A DNA stretch of 64,000 nucleotides from Solimonas sp040066175 (GTDB taxonomy: Bacteria > Pseudomonadota > Gammaproteobacteria > Nevskiales > Nevskiaceae). Below, piece after piece: positions 44,123 through 55,055 of this stretch. Positions within the stretch are counted from its first letter, which is position 1. Every line of letters begins with the position of its first letter. A program made the position numbers and the translations under genes. The stretch spans positions 62,001 to 126,000 of the forward strand of contig NZ_JBEAAM010000011.1 in NCBI RefSeq assembly GCF_040066175.1, in the 5' to 3' direction. Below the pieces are notes generated by a model. That model saw nothing but the letters and a program-made list of their open reading frames with translations, was not told the origin of the DNA and ran no database searches.

Positions 44123-45069
44123 GACTGCGTTGCCGCAGACCGGGAGCTGCCGGTCTTGCGTTCCCACTCCGGCGGCATCCACAGGTGCTTGATGCGCTCG
44201 GTCAGCGCGCCGGAGCGCAGCATGTCGCGCACCATGTCCACGTACTCGTGCGTCCAGGCGACGACCAGGCTGGTCGTGTGCACCGGCCGCGTGATGCCGT
44301 AGCGGATCGGCTGGTCCGCGCGCTCGGCGGCGAAGGTGCCGAACATGCGGTCGAAGACGATGAACACGCCGCCGTAGTTGGTGTCGAGATAGCCCGGGTT
44401 GCTCGCGTGGTGCACGCGGTGGTGATTGGGCGTGTTGAACACGTACTCGATCGCCGGGTGCAGCTTGTGGATCAGCGTCGTGTGGATGAAGAACTGATAG
44501 ACCAGCGACAGCGCGTAGCAGACGCCGATCCACACCGGGTTGAAGCCGACGAAGGCCAGCGGCACGTAGAACAGCCAGCCGCCGTTGAAGATGTTGGTCG
44601 CGTTCTGGCGCATCGCCGTCGAGAAGTTCATGCGCTCCGACGAGTGATGCGTGACGTGCGCGCACCAGAACCAGCGCACGCGGTGCGAGACGCGGTGGAA
44701 CCAGTAGAAGCAGAAGTCCGTCAGCACCCACAGCAGCGCGCCGGTGGCCCAGTTCAGCTCGATGTCGAGCAGGCGGTGCTGGTAGGCGAACGCATAGACC
44801 GGGAAGGCGATGAGGCCGGCGAACAGCAGCTCGGTGACCTGGTAGCCGGCGCCGAGCATGAAGTTGCGGATGGCCTCGCCGGTGTCCATCAGCCGGCGGT
44901 CGTTACGGATGCGCAGGTATTCCCAGAACGCGACGCCCAGGAACACCGGCGTGGCGATGACGAAGATCAGCTGCCGAGCGTCCAGCGCCAGCCACGGCGC
45001 GATCACCGCGTACAGCTCGGCCAGTCCGCTGCGCGTCCACACATCCAACATCGCGTCCACCAGGTTCAT
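44119..45069 (-). CDS. Sterol desaturase/fatty acid hydroxylase family membrane enzyme
   Basis: A 316-residue integral membrane diiron enzyme with the histidine boxes of the family: H125-R-V-S-H129, H138-V-T-H141-H142 and H216-H217-R-V-H220-H221. Four or more hydrophobic segments flank them. Family members hydroxylate or desaturate sterols, fatty acids, ceramides or carotenoids; the substrate here is not predictable. The terminal TAG lies in a repeat fragment. It is divergent from an AraC gene that may regulate it. Confidence 0.88.
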   Translation of the reverse strand: MNLVDAMLDVWTRSGLAELYAVIAPWLALDARQLIFVIATPVFLGVAFWEYLRIRNDRRLMDTGEAIRNFMLGAGYQVTELLFAGLIAFPVYAFAYQHRLLDIELNWATGALLWVLTDFCFYWFHRVSHRVRWFWCAHVTHHSSERMNFSTAMRQNATNIFNGGWLFYVPLAFVGFNPVWIGVCYALSLVYQFFIHTTLIHKLHPAIEYVFNTPNHHRVHHASNPGYLDTNYGGVFIVFDRMFGTFAAERADQPIRYGITRPVHTTSLVVAWTHEYVDMVRDMLRSGALTERIKHLWMPPEWERKTGSSRSAATQS

Positions 45070-45141
45070 CCTGCCTTCTCCTCACTTCGGTCATTGCCGA
45101 CGCTGCCATTGTTCCGCGGGTGGCGCCGCTCAAGCTTGACG

Positions 45142-45172
45142 ATCGGCGCCCATTTTTTGACCATCCATGCCA
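45142..45172. promoter_or_regulatory. Candidate AraC-binding region, second copy
   Basis: ATCGGCGCCC (45142-45151) followed by TTTGACCATCCATGCCA (45156-45172) repeats the two elements found upstream of the lipoprotein operon at 15046-15099. It lies between the sterol-desaturase-type gene and the divergent AraC gene and overlaps the first possible AraC start codon. Confidence 0.5.
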
Positions 45173-46189
45173 AACGAAATGGGGCAAAGCCGGATGGCCA
45201 GTGCGATGCGCGTAACAGGGGCGTGGGTGCAGCTGCTGGTCGATTGGCTCGACCAGGAGCACCTCGCCGCGCCCGAGCTGCGCGCGGCCGTCGCCAGCCG
45301 TGCAGCGGACGATGCGGTGCCGACGCCGCTGTGGACCGACTGGCTGCGCAAGGCCGTCGCGCTGCGCCCTGACCACATTGCGCCGGGCCTGGCGATCGGT
45401 GCGTTGGTGCAGCCGCGTCATGTCGGCGTGCTCGGCTACCTCGTCGCCTCGGTCGGCAATCTCGGAGAGGCGGCGCTGGCCTACCGCCGCTACGAGCGCC
45501 TGTTCTACGGCGTCGACATCGCCGACACGGTGATGACCGGCAACGAAATGGAGATCCGCTGGCCGCCCAGCGATCCGCCGCTCGGACACCTCGGCGATTC
45601 GGTGGCGATCGCCGCGCTGGTCACCTTCGTGCGCCGCCAGATCGAAGGCGCGCCGCCGCCGTCCTTCGTGGCCTTCGTCAACCCGCCGGTCGACGCCGCC
45701 GAGCACGCGGAGTTCGAGCGCTTCTTCGGCTGTCCGGTGCGGTTTGGCGACACGCATACGCGGGTGCGCTTCCCGGCCGCCTACCTGACCATGCCGATGC
45801 GCCAGGCCGACCCGGGCCTGCGCGCGGTACTCGACCGCCAGGCGCAGGCGCTGCTGCTGGCCCAGCCGCAACCCGACGACTTCGACCGCGCGCTGCAGCA
45901 GGTGATGCTGCGCCTGCTGCCGGACGGCAACGCCAGCCTGCGCCGCGCTGCGAAGGAACTGCATCTTTCGGTGCGCACGCTGCAACGTCGCCTCGACGCG
46001 CGCGAGCAGACCTGGCAGCAGCTGCTCGACCAGACGCGCAAGCAGCTCGCGCGCCAGTACCTGGGCGACCGTTCGCTGTCGCTCGGTGACATCGCGCTGC
46101 TGCTCGGCTTCTCCGAGCAGAGCGCGTTCAACCGAGCCTTCCGGCGCTGGACCGGCGATACGCCGCGGCGGGTGCGGGCGGCGGCGTGA
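45167..46189 (+). CDS. AraC-family regulator with arabinose-binding-like domain
   Basis: A 340-residue regulator of the same type as the one at 14 kb. The sensing domain is about 20-215 and the C-terminal double helix-turn-helix about 245-335, containing L-L-L-G-F-S-E-Q-S-A-F-N-R-A-F-R-R-W. Divergent from the sterol-desaturase-type gene. The start at 45167 overlaps a candidate operator; in-frame ATGs at 45179, 45194 and 45206 are possible true starts and would keep the operator upstream of the coding region. Confidence 0.87.
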   Translation: MPNEMGQSRMASAMRVTGAWVQLLVDWLDQEHLAAPELRAAVASRAADDAVPTPLWTDWLRKAVALRPDHIAPGLAIGALVQPRHVGVLGYLVASVGNLGEAALAYRRYERLFYGVDIADTVMTGNEMEIRWPPSDPPLGHLGDSVAIAALVTFVRRQIEGAPPPSFVAFVNPPVDAAEHAEFERFFGCPVRFGDTHTRVRFPAAYLTMPMRQADPGLRAVLDRQAQALLLAQPQPDDFDRALQQVMLRLLPDGNASLRRAAKELHLSVRTLQRRLDAREQTWQQLLDQTRKQLARQYLGDRSLSLGDIALLLGFSEQSAFNRAFRRWTGDTPRRVRAAA

Positions 46190-46196
46190 GTTCCGG

Positions 46197-46269
46197 CGTC
46201 ATTCCCGCGGAAGCGGGAATCCAGAGCCGGGGGCAGCAAGACTGGATGCGCGTCTGCGCGGGCAGGACG
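46197..46269. repeat. REP-like bipartite inverted repeat
   Basis: The left arm (46197-46224) contains ATTCCCGC-GGAA-GCGGGAAT, a perfect 8-base hairpin followed by CCAG. The right arm (46242-46269), reverse-complemented, matches it at 21 of 28 positions. The CGTCATTCCCGC...GGGAATCCAG pattern is a common dispersed intergenic element in proteobacteria. It follows the AraC stop by 7 bases and may also act in termination. The remaining 100 bases before the next gene show only its GAGGAG ribosome site. Confidence 0.7.
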
Positions 46270-46369
46270 GCATCGGATGCGCGGTGCGCAGCGATAGGTC
46301 GGTTTTACGGCTGTATCTGAGGTTTGCGGCTCGGCATCATGCCGGCCCCCGAAGCGAGGAGCCCTGAAG

Positions 46370-48796
46370 ATGTCGTCCGTCGCGCGTTACCTGAGCGCCG
46401 CAACCCTTGCCGCCCTGCTGTCCGCCTGTGGCAATTCCTCGCCGACGGCACCGTCGAGCGGCGGCAGCGGCACGCTCAAGGCCGAGCTGCGCCGCACAGA
46501 CTACGGCGTCGTCCACGTCAAGGCCGACAGCTACGAGGGCCTGGGCTACGGCTACGCCTACGCCTTCGCGCAGGACAACCTGTGCACGATCGCCGAGAGC
46601 TACGTCACCGTGAACGGTGAGCGCAGCAGGTACTTCGGGCCGGACGCCAGCTGGATCTTCACCGGCAACGGCACCACCAACAACAACCTCAACTCGGATT
46701 TCTTCTTCAAGCTGATCATCGCCGAGCAGCGCGTCGAGCAGCTGCTGGCGCTCCCGCCGCCGCAGGGGCCGCTGCCGGAGGTGCGCGCGCTGATCCGCGG
46801 TTACGTCGCCGGCTACAACCGCTACCTGCGCGATGTTGGCGTCGCCAACCTGCCGGATCCGACCTGCCGCGGCGCGGCCTGGGTGCGCGAGATCCGCGAG
46901 ATCGACGTGTACCGCCGCTTCTACCAGCTTGCGCTGCTGGCGTCGTCGGCCGTCGCGATCGACGGCATCGGCAGCGCGCAGCCGCCGACGGCGGGCATCG
47001 TGCCGGCGGCGCTGCCGACCGGCGAACAGGTCGCGGCGCAGCTCGGGCAGGCCTGGCAGGGCATCCAGATCGGCAGCAACGCGATCGCGCTCGGCGCCGA
47101 CGCCACCGACTCCGGCCGCGGCATGGTGCTCGGCAATCCGCACTTCCCGTGGCACGGCTCCGAGCGCTTCCACCAGGCGCACCTGCAGATCCCCGGCGTG
47201 CTCGACGTGACCGGCGTCAGCCTGTTCGGCGTGCCGCTGGTGCTGATCGGCTACAACAAGGACCTGGCCTGGAGCCACACCGTGTCGAGCGCGTGGCGCT
47301 TCACGCCTTACCAGCTGACGCTGGTGCCGGGCATGCCGACGAGCTATCTGGTCGATGGCCTGCCGGAAGCAATGACCCCGCATGCGCTGAGTGTCGAGGC
47401 GCTGCAGCCGGACGGCAGCGTCGCCACCGTCGAGCGCACGCTGTACACGACACGCTGGGGGCCGGTGTTCACCAGCGTGCTCGGACTGCCGCTGTTCCCG
47501 TGGCTGCCGGCGCAGGCCTATGCGCTGGCCGACGCCAATGCCGCGAACTTCCGCTACGTGAACCACTTCTTCGACGTGAACCGCGCGCGCTCGACGCGCG
47601 AGCTGCTGCAGATCCTCGAACGCAACCAGGGCATTCCCTGGGTCAACACCATCGCCGCCGACCGCGCCGGCGAGGCGTTCTATGCGGACATCTCGGTGAC
47701 GCCCAACGTGCCCGACGACATGGCGATCAGCTGCGCCGGCGTGCTCGGCGTCGCCACCGCGCAGCTGCTCGGCCTGCCGATCCTCGACGGCTCGCGCAGC
47801 GCCTGTGCCTGGCGCATCGACGCCGACGCGGTGCAGCCCGGCACGATCGGACCGTCGCACATGCCGCACCTGTTCCGCGCCGACTACGTCACCAACTCCA
47901 ACGACAGCTACTGGCTGTCGAATCCGCACGAACCGCTGGAAGGCTATGCGCGCATCATCGGCGACGAGCGCATCGAGCGGCGCATGCGCACGCGCCTGGG
48001 CCTGGTGATGGTCGAGGAACGCCTCGCGCAGGGCACGTTCAGCCGCCAGCAGATGCAGGACCTGCTGTTCAACGACCGCCAGCACGCCGCCGAGCTGTGG
48101 CTCGACGACCTGATCCCGTTCTGCCGGCTGACGCCGGTGCTGCTCGGCACGGCGGGGCCGGTGGTCACCGGCGAGGCCTGCGACGTGCTCGCCGCGTGGG
48201 ACCGCAGCGACCGTCTCGACAGTCCCGGTGCGGTGCTGTTCCGCCGCTTCGCGCAGAACCTGTTCATCACCAGCGTGCCGTCCGGCAGCTCGGCGAACTA
48301 CCTCGGCTTCGCCGACGCCTGGCGCACGCCCTTCGACGTCAACGATCCGGTGCACACGCCGCGCGGCCTCAACGTCGCCAACCCGCATGTGCAGGAAGCG
48401 CTGGCCAACGCGATCAGCGACCTGCAGTCTGCGGACCTGCCGCTGGATGTGACGCTGCGCACGACGCAGTTCGAGGCGCGCGGCGACGAGCAGATCCCGA
48501 TCCACGGCGGCCCCGGCGAAATGGGCGTGTTCAATGCCATCACCGCGCCCTGGGTCGCCGGTACCGGCTACCCGGACATCGTGCACGGATCGAGCTTCAT
48601 CCAGGTGGTGAACTTCGACGACGACGACTGCCCGGACGCGCGCACGATCCTGACCTACTCGCAGAGCGCGAATCCGGCCTCGCCGCACTACGCCGACCAG
48701 ACGCGGCTGTACTCGCAGAGCGGCTGGGTGCCGGCGCGCTTCTGCGAGTCGGAGATCGCCGGGCACGTCACGCAGACGCTGACGCTGAGCGAGTGA
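46370..48796 (+). CDS. Penicillin/AHL acylase-family Ntn-hydrolase lipoprotein
   Basis: An 808-residue N-terminal-nucleophile amidase precursor. The lipoprotein signal ends L-S-A-C (Cys20). An alpha-chain region (35-215) precedes a spacer, and the beta chain should begin at the autocatalytic nucleophile S236 in Q-I-G-S-N-A-I-A-L-G. G-N-P-H-F-P-W at 255-261 and later R-W-G-P-V are typical of the family. The layout resembles AHL acylases (PvdQ, QuiP) and aculeacin acylase, which cut long N-acyl chains. Lipid anchoring is unusual because known relatives are mostly soluble periplasmic. Natural substrate unknown: N-acyl homoserine lactones, N-acyl amino acids or acyl-peptides. Strong GAGGAG ribosome site. 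Confidence 0.85.
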   Translation: MSSVARYLSAATLAALLSACGNSSPTAPSSGGSGTLKAELRRTDYGVVHVKADSYEGLGYGYAYAFAQDNLCTIAESYVTVNGERSRYFGPDASWIFTGNGTTNNNLNSDFFFKLIIAEQRVEQLLALPPPQGPLPEVRALIRGYVAGYNRYLRDVGVANLPDPTCRGAAWVREIREIDVYRRFYQLALLASSAVAIDGIGSAQPPTAGIVPAALPTGEQVAAQLGQAWQGIQIGSNAIALGADATDSGRGMVLGNPHFPWHGSERFHQAHLQIPGVLDVTGVSLFGVPLVLIGYNKDLAWSHTVSSAWRFTPYQLTLVPGMPTSYLVDGLPEAMTPHALSVEALQPDGSVATVERTLYTTRWGPVFTSVLGLPLFPWLPAQAYALADANAANFRYVNHFFDVNRARSTRELLQILERNQGIPWVNTIAADRAGEAFYADISVTPNVPDDMAISCAGVLGVATAQLLGLPILDGSRSACAWRIDADAVQPGTIGPSHMPHLFRADYVTNSNDSYWLSNPHEPLEGYARIIGDERIERRMRTRLGLVMVEERLAQGTFSRQQMQDLLFNDRQHAAELWLDDLIPFCRLTPVLLGTAGPVVTGEACDVLAAWDRSDRLDSPGAVLFRRFAQNLFITSVPSGSSANYLGFADAWRTPFDVNDPVHTPRGLNVANPHVQEALANAISDLQSADLPLDVTLRTTQFEARGDEQIPIHGGPGEMGVFNAITAPWVAGTGYPDIVHGSSFIQVVNFDDDDCPDARTILTYSQSANPASPHYADQTRLYSQSGWVPARFCESEIAGHVTQTLTLSE

Positions 48797-48809
48797 ACAA
48801 GCCTGCCAG

Positions 48810-48882
48810 GTAGGAGCGGCCCATGGCCGCGATTCATTCGGCGCGGTGCACGCACCGCATCGCGGCCATGGGCCGCTCCTAC
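48810..48882. repeat. Long perfect inverted repeat (dispersed element)
   Basis: Two 24-base arms (48810-48833 and 48859-48882) are exact reverse complements. The 25-base centre itself holds a GCGGTGC/GCACCGC hairpin. The arm starts GTAGGAGCGGCC, a pattern like intergenic elements known in several proteobacteria. It lies between convergent genes, includes the stop codon of the AraC gene, and probably serves as a bidirectional terminator. A 13-base fragment recurs at 44110-44122. Confidence 0.85.
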
Positions 48883-49898
48883 GGCGAATCGCTGCGCTGC
48901 CGCCGGTACGCCGCCGGCGACACGCCCTTCCAGCGCTTGAATGCGTGCGTGAAGCTCGCGGCCTCCGCGTAGCCCAGGCGCAGCGCGATCTCGTCGAGCT
49001 TGATGCGGCCGGTGCCGAGCATTTCCTCGGCCAGTGTCAGGCGCACCTCGTCGAGCAGTTCGCGGAACGAGGTGCCTTCCTGTTCGAGGTGGCGGCGCAG
49101 GCTGCGCGGGGCGACGTGCAGCGCCGCGGCAACCGTCCGGATGTCGGGCATCTCGCTGGACCCACGCAGGAGAATGTCGCGCACCTTGCCGGAGACACCG
49201 CTGCGCGTCCGGCGCGCGTCGAGCAGCTGGCGGCACTGCGCCAGGCACAGGCGCCACACATTCGGGTCGGCCTGCAGCATCGGCGCATCGACGTCGCTGG
49301 CATGGTGCAGGATCACGTTCTCCGCAGCGTCGAAGCGCGGCGCCACGCCGCCGCACAGTTCGGCGAAGCGCGCGGCGTAGGCCGGCCGCGCAAAGCGGAA
49401 CTGCACGGCAGCCACCGGCACGCCGCCCAGCTCGTGCACGGCGTTGGACCACGCCGCGAAGTCGCGTTCGAACAGGAATTGCCGCACGTCCTCCGGGATC
49501 GAGCCGTCGTCCAGAATCAGCGCGAGATCGCCGCCGCGCGTTTCGAGGCGGAAGTGCACGAAGGCATAGGTCAGGTCGAGATAGCGCAGTGCGATCTCCG
49601 CGGCACTGCGGTAGGTCGGGCTGGTCAGCACCGCGAAGCCCCAGATGCCGTAGGTGGACAGGTGATAGCGCAGGCCGGCGTCGAGCCCGAGGCCGGGCAG
49701 ATGGCCGATGCGGCGCACGATGTTGCGTACCACCGCGAGCTCCTGTTCGGCGCCGATCTCGGTCCTGGGCTGTTCGAGCATCGCCGGCGTGATGCCACTG
49801 TCGCGCAGGCTGTCGGCCGGCTCGACGCCGCGGGCGGTGGCGAACTGCACCAGCACTTTCGCGCTGATCACGGTGCGGCGGACTTGGGCACGGGCCAT
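48879..49898 (-). CDS. AraC-family regulator
   Basis: A 339-residue AraC protein with arabinose-binding-like N-terminal domain (about 10-200, with L-R-Y-H-L-S-T-Y-G-I-W-G near 77-88) and C-terminal helix-turn-helix pair (about 235-330, with L-R-L-G-Y-A-E-A-A-S-F-T-H-A-F-K-R-W). Start ATG at 49898 is chosen by family N-terminus; the frame also opens at a TTG 11 codons earlier. Divergent from a flavin monooxygenase, a common pairing in which the regulator activates the oxygenase. The stop codon lies inside a long inverted repeat. Confidence 0.87.
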   Translation of the reverse strand: MARAQVRRTVISAKVLVQFATARGVEPADSLRDSGITPAMLEQPRTEIGAEQELAVVRNIVRRIGHLPGLGLDAGLRYHLSTYGIWGFAVLTSPTYRSAAEIALRYLDLTYAFVHFRLETRGGDLALILDDGSIPEDVRQFLFERDFAAWSNAVHELGGVPVAAVQFRFARPAYAARFAELCGGVAPRFDAAENVILHHASDVDAPMLQADPNVWRLCLAQCRQLLDARRTRSGVSGKVRDILLRGSSEMPDIRTVAAALHVAPRSLRRHLEQEGTSFRELLDEVRLTLAEEMLGTGRIKLDEIALRLGYAEAASFTHAFKRWKGVSPAAYRRQRSDSP

Positions 49899-50028
49899 GG
49901 AGGGTGACGGCACTTGGCGAGGTGGCCACAATTGTCAACACCTTGGCCATCGACGTCATTCACCCGGGGACCATCGCGGGGCATGATGCCGTGCACAAAA
50001 CAAGTCGTCACTGGAACGGAGGCGCATC

Positions 50029-51528
50029 GTGGACAGCACCCAGACCGCGCGGACCCGCGTCGCAATCATCGGCTGCGGATTCGGCGGCATCGGCATGGGC
50101 TATTACCTGAAGCAGGCCGGCATCGACGACTTCGTGATCCTGGAAAAAGGCCAGGACGTCGGCGGCACCTGGCGCGAGAACACCTATCCCGGCGCGGCCT
50201 GCGACATTCCGTCGCACCTGTACTCGTACTCGTTCGAGCCGCACTACCCGTGGTCGAACCGCTATGCGCCGCAGCCCGAGATCCTCGACTACATCCGGCA
50301 CTGCGCGCGCAAGCACGACCTCCTGCGCCACGTGCGCTTCGGTGCCGAGGTGCGGTCGGCGGCCTTCGACCAGAGTCGCAGCGTCTGGACCGTGACGCTG
50401 GCCAACGGCGCGCGCATCGAGGCGGACACCGTGGTCAGCGCGGTCGGTCAGCTGCACCGCCCGGCGATCCCGAACATCCCGGGGCTTGACCGCTTCCAGG
50501 GCAAGACCTTCCACTCGGCGACCTGGGACCACGGCTACGACCTGGCCGGCAAGACGGTCGCGGTCATCGGCACCGGCGCCAGCGCGATCCAGTTCGTGCC
50601 GGCGATCGCGCCCAGGGTCGCGCGGATGCACGTGTTCCAGCGCTCGCCCGGCTGGATCATCCCGAAGTTCGACCGCCAGTTCTCGCGCTTCGAGCGCTGG
50701 CTGCTCGACACCTTCCCGATCCTGCACGACCTCGACCGCTGGCGCATCTATGGCATCACCGAGCTGCTGGGCTATGCCTACGAAGGCCACAAGTGGGCCG
50801 AGCGTCTGGTGACGGGTTTTTCGAAGCTGATGTTCTGGCTGCAGGTGCGTGATCCGGCACTGCGCAGGAAGCTGACGCCGGATTATCCGATCGGCTGCAA
50901 GCGCATCCTGCTGACCCACGAATGGCTGCCGACGCTGCAGCGACCCAATGTCGAACTCGTCACCGACGCCGTCACCGAGATCACGCCGACCGGCGTGCGC
51001 ACCGCCGACGGCAGGCTGCGCGAGGTGGACACGATCATCTGGGGCACCGGCTTCGCCGCGACGCAGTTCCTCGCGCCGATGAAGGTCACCGGCCGCGACG
51101 GCCTCGACCTGCATGCGAACTGGCAGCACGGCGCCGAGGCCTACCTGGGCATGGCGGTCGCGGGCTTTCCGAATTTCTTCATGCTCTACGGTCCGAACAC
51201 CAATCTCGGCTCCGGCTCGATCATCTTCATGCTCGAATGCCAGCAGCGCTACATCGTCAGCCTGCTCCAGGCGCGCGAGCGGCAGAAGCTCGCGGCCGTC
51301 GAGGTCACCGCCGAGGCCCAGGCCGACTACGTCGCCGAGATCCGCGAGCGCAGCGCGCGCACCACCTACGAGGGCGGCTGCCACAGCTGGTACACCACGG
51401 CCGACGGCCGCAACACCAACAACTGGATCGGCCTGCAGACCGAGTTCCGGCGCCGCACCGCCGCGCTGGTGCTCGCGCACTACCGCCTGACGCCGATCAC
51501 GGAGTCGGCGCCGGCGCTGGCGGCGTGA
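50029..51528 (+). CDS. Flavin monooxygenase, Baeyer-Villiger type
   Basis: A 499-residue FAD/NADPH monooxygenase. The FAD motif G-C-G-F-G-G is at 15-20, the Baeyer-Villiger fingerprint F156-Q-G158-K-T-F-H162-S-A-T-W166-D167 is complete, and the NADPH motif G-T-G-A-S-A is at 181-186. It inserts oxygen next to a carbonyl, turning ketones to esters or lactones; cyclic, aromatic or steroid ketones are all possible substrates. Start is GTG with GGAGG 6 bases upstream. The divergent AraC gene is the likely regulator. Confidence 0.9.
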   Translation: MDSTQTARTRVAIIGCGFGGIGMGYYLKQAGIDDFVILEKGQDVGGTWRENTYPGAACDIPSHLYSYSFEPHYPWSNRYAPQPEILDYIRHCARKHDLLRHVRFGAEVRSAAFDQSRSVWTVTLANGARIEADTVVSAVGQLHRPAIPNIPGLDRFQGKTFHSATWDHGYDLAGKTVAVIGTGASAIQFVPAIAPRVARMHVFQRSPGWIIPKFDRQFSRFERWLLDTFPILHDLDRWRIYGITELLGYAYEGHKWAERLVTGFSKLMFWLQVRDPALRRKLTPDYPIGCKRILLTHEWLPTLQRPNVELVTDAVTEITPTGVRTADGRLREVDTIIWGTGFAATQFLAPMKVTGRDGLDLHANWQHGAEAYLGMAVAGFPNFFMLYGPNTNLGSGSIIFMLECQQRYIVSLLQARERQKLAAVEVTAEAQADYVAEIRERSARTTYEGGCHSWYTTADGRNTNNWIGLQTEFRRRTAALVLAHYRLTPITESAPALAA

Positions 51529-51663
51529 CCGGCCGCACCCGCCGCGGCGCAGGGGTCGATGGGATGTGCTATCGCAGCAATTGAATCTTTTCATCCACGA
51601 GCACGCGACGACGCCGTAAGGTAGCTGCGCGGTCGTCGTTCCCATCCAAAGAGGAGTGCTCCC

Positions 51664-53889
<2,226 letters not shown>

Positions 53890-53905
53890 TCCCGCGCGGC
53901 GTTCC

Positions 53906-53942
53906 ATCCCCCGGCATGGCCATGTCGTGCCGGGGGATTTTC
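53906..53942 (+). terminator. Rho-independent terminator of katG
   Basis: ATCCCCCGGCA and TGCCGGGGGAT form a perfect 11-base stem with an 11-base loop, followed by a short run of T, 16 bases after the katG stop. On the opposite strand it lies beyond the TPM gene but lacks a T-run. Confidence 0.88.
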
Positions 53943-53971
53943 GTGTCGCGCGGAGCGCCGGCGGCGGCTTG

Positions 53972-55039
53972 CTACCAGCGCGAACTGGCGCCGCCGCCGC
54001 CGGAGCTGCCGCCACCCGAGGACGACGAAGAACCCGAACTGCCCGACGACGAAGACGAGGATGCGCGGCTGGCGTAGTACGCCGGCGTGTACTCGTAGGC
54101 GCCGGACGCGCTCTGCCTCAGGTGGCCCTGCTCGATCATCTCGGCGCGCCGCCTGGCGAGATCCTCGAGGAATCGGCGATAGCGTTCCGGCGAGGCGTAC
54201 TTGCGGCCGGACCCGTGGATCAGCAGCACCATGATCATCAGGACAGCGCCGATCGAGATATAGAAGGCTTGCACGAACAGCGCCGACAGGATCAGCACGA
54301 AAGCACCCGGGTTGATCGACAGGAAGCCCTGGACGACCAGGCTGCCCTTCCAGCCTTTCCCGGCGCCTTCCGATGTGACGACGTCCTCGTCGTCGAGCGA
54401 CAGCGACGGAGCGAGTCGGTGCAGGCGTGCACGCTGGCGCGTCACCCAGGCGTTGCGGATCGGCAGCGTGAACCAGAGCGCAAACAGGAACACGCCCAGG
54501 GCGATGAATCCGCGCGGCCAGTCGAACTCCTCCACCGACTCCGCCTCGCTCAACTCGCGCAGCGCATCGGGATCCTGCGCGACGACGCGCGACAGGAACG
54601 CAAAGGCATCGACGATCGCGCCGGCGGTGTCGCCCGCGCGCATCTTCGGCGCGAGGTAGGCGTCGAGCGCGCGCAGCGCGACGACGTCGGGAATCGCGCC
54701 TTCCAGCCCGTAACCGACTTCGAAGCGCGACTGGCGGTCGCTCATCGCCAGCACCAGCAGCAGGCCGTTGTCGACGCCCCGCCTGCCGAGCTGCCATTTC
54801 TCGAAGGTCTGCACCGCGACGTTCTCGATCGGCTCGCCGCCGAGCGTGCCGACGATCAGCACCGCGCCCCAGATGTGGCTCTCCGCGCGGATCCGCTGCA
54901 GCTCGTCGTTGATGGTCTGCTGCGCGGCGGCATCGAGCACGCCGGCGGTATCGACGACATTGGGCGTGAACGGCGGCACGTCGAAACCGCGCGCCGCGAA
55001 GGGCAGCAGCATCAAGGTCGTGACGAGCAGCATGCGCAT
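53972..55039 (-). CDS. TPM-domain (YgcG-type) membrane protein
   Basis: A 355-residue protein. The signal peptide is about 1-18 and the TPM domain about 25-155, with V-D-T-A-G-V-L-D near 29-36, G-V-D-N-G-L-L-L-V-L and V-G-Y-G-L-E-G. Membrane segments follow near 182-200 and 248-288, then a tail of Ser/Gly repeats ending G-A-S-S-R-W. Serine/glycine-rich tails are usual in this family, whose best studied relatives have phosphatase activity or assist membrane protein repair. Last gene of the six-gene lipid operon. Confidence 0.85.
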   Translation of the reverse strand: MRMLLVTTLMLLPFAARGFDVPPFTPNVVDTAGVLDAAAQQTINDELQRIRAESHIWGAVLIVGTLGGEPIENVAVQTFEKWQLGRRGVDNGLLLVLAMSDRQSRFEVGYGLEGAIPDVVALRALDAYLAPKMRAGDTAGAIVDAFAFLSRVVAQDPDALRELSEAESVEEFDWPRGFIALGVFLFALWFTLPIRNAWVTRQRARLHRLAPSLSLDDEDVVTSEGAGKGWKGSLVVQGFLSINPGAFVLILSALFVQAFYISIGAVLMIMVLLIHGSGRKYASPERYRRFLEDLARRRAEMIEQGHLRQSASGAYEYTPAYYASRASSSSSSGSSGSSSSSGGGSSGGGGASSRW

Positions 55040-55055
55040 GGCGGGCGTCTTCCGT

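Noticed and set aside
46337..48766. Open frame of 809 codons antisense to the acylase gene
   Set aside because: Shadow frame; the sense strand has signal peptide, nucleophile motif and ribosome site.
49933..49938. Perfect TTGACA on the minus strand between the AraC and monooxygenase genes
   Set aside because: No acceptable -10 lies at 16-18 bases downstream, so it is not called a promoter.
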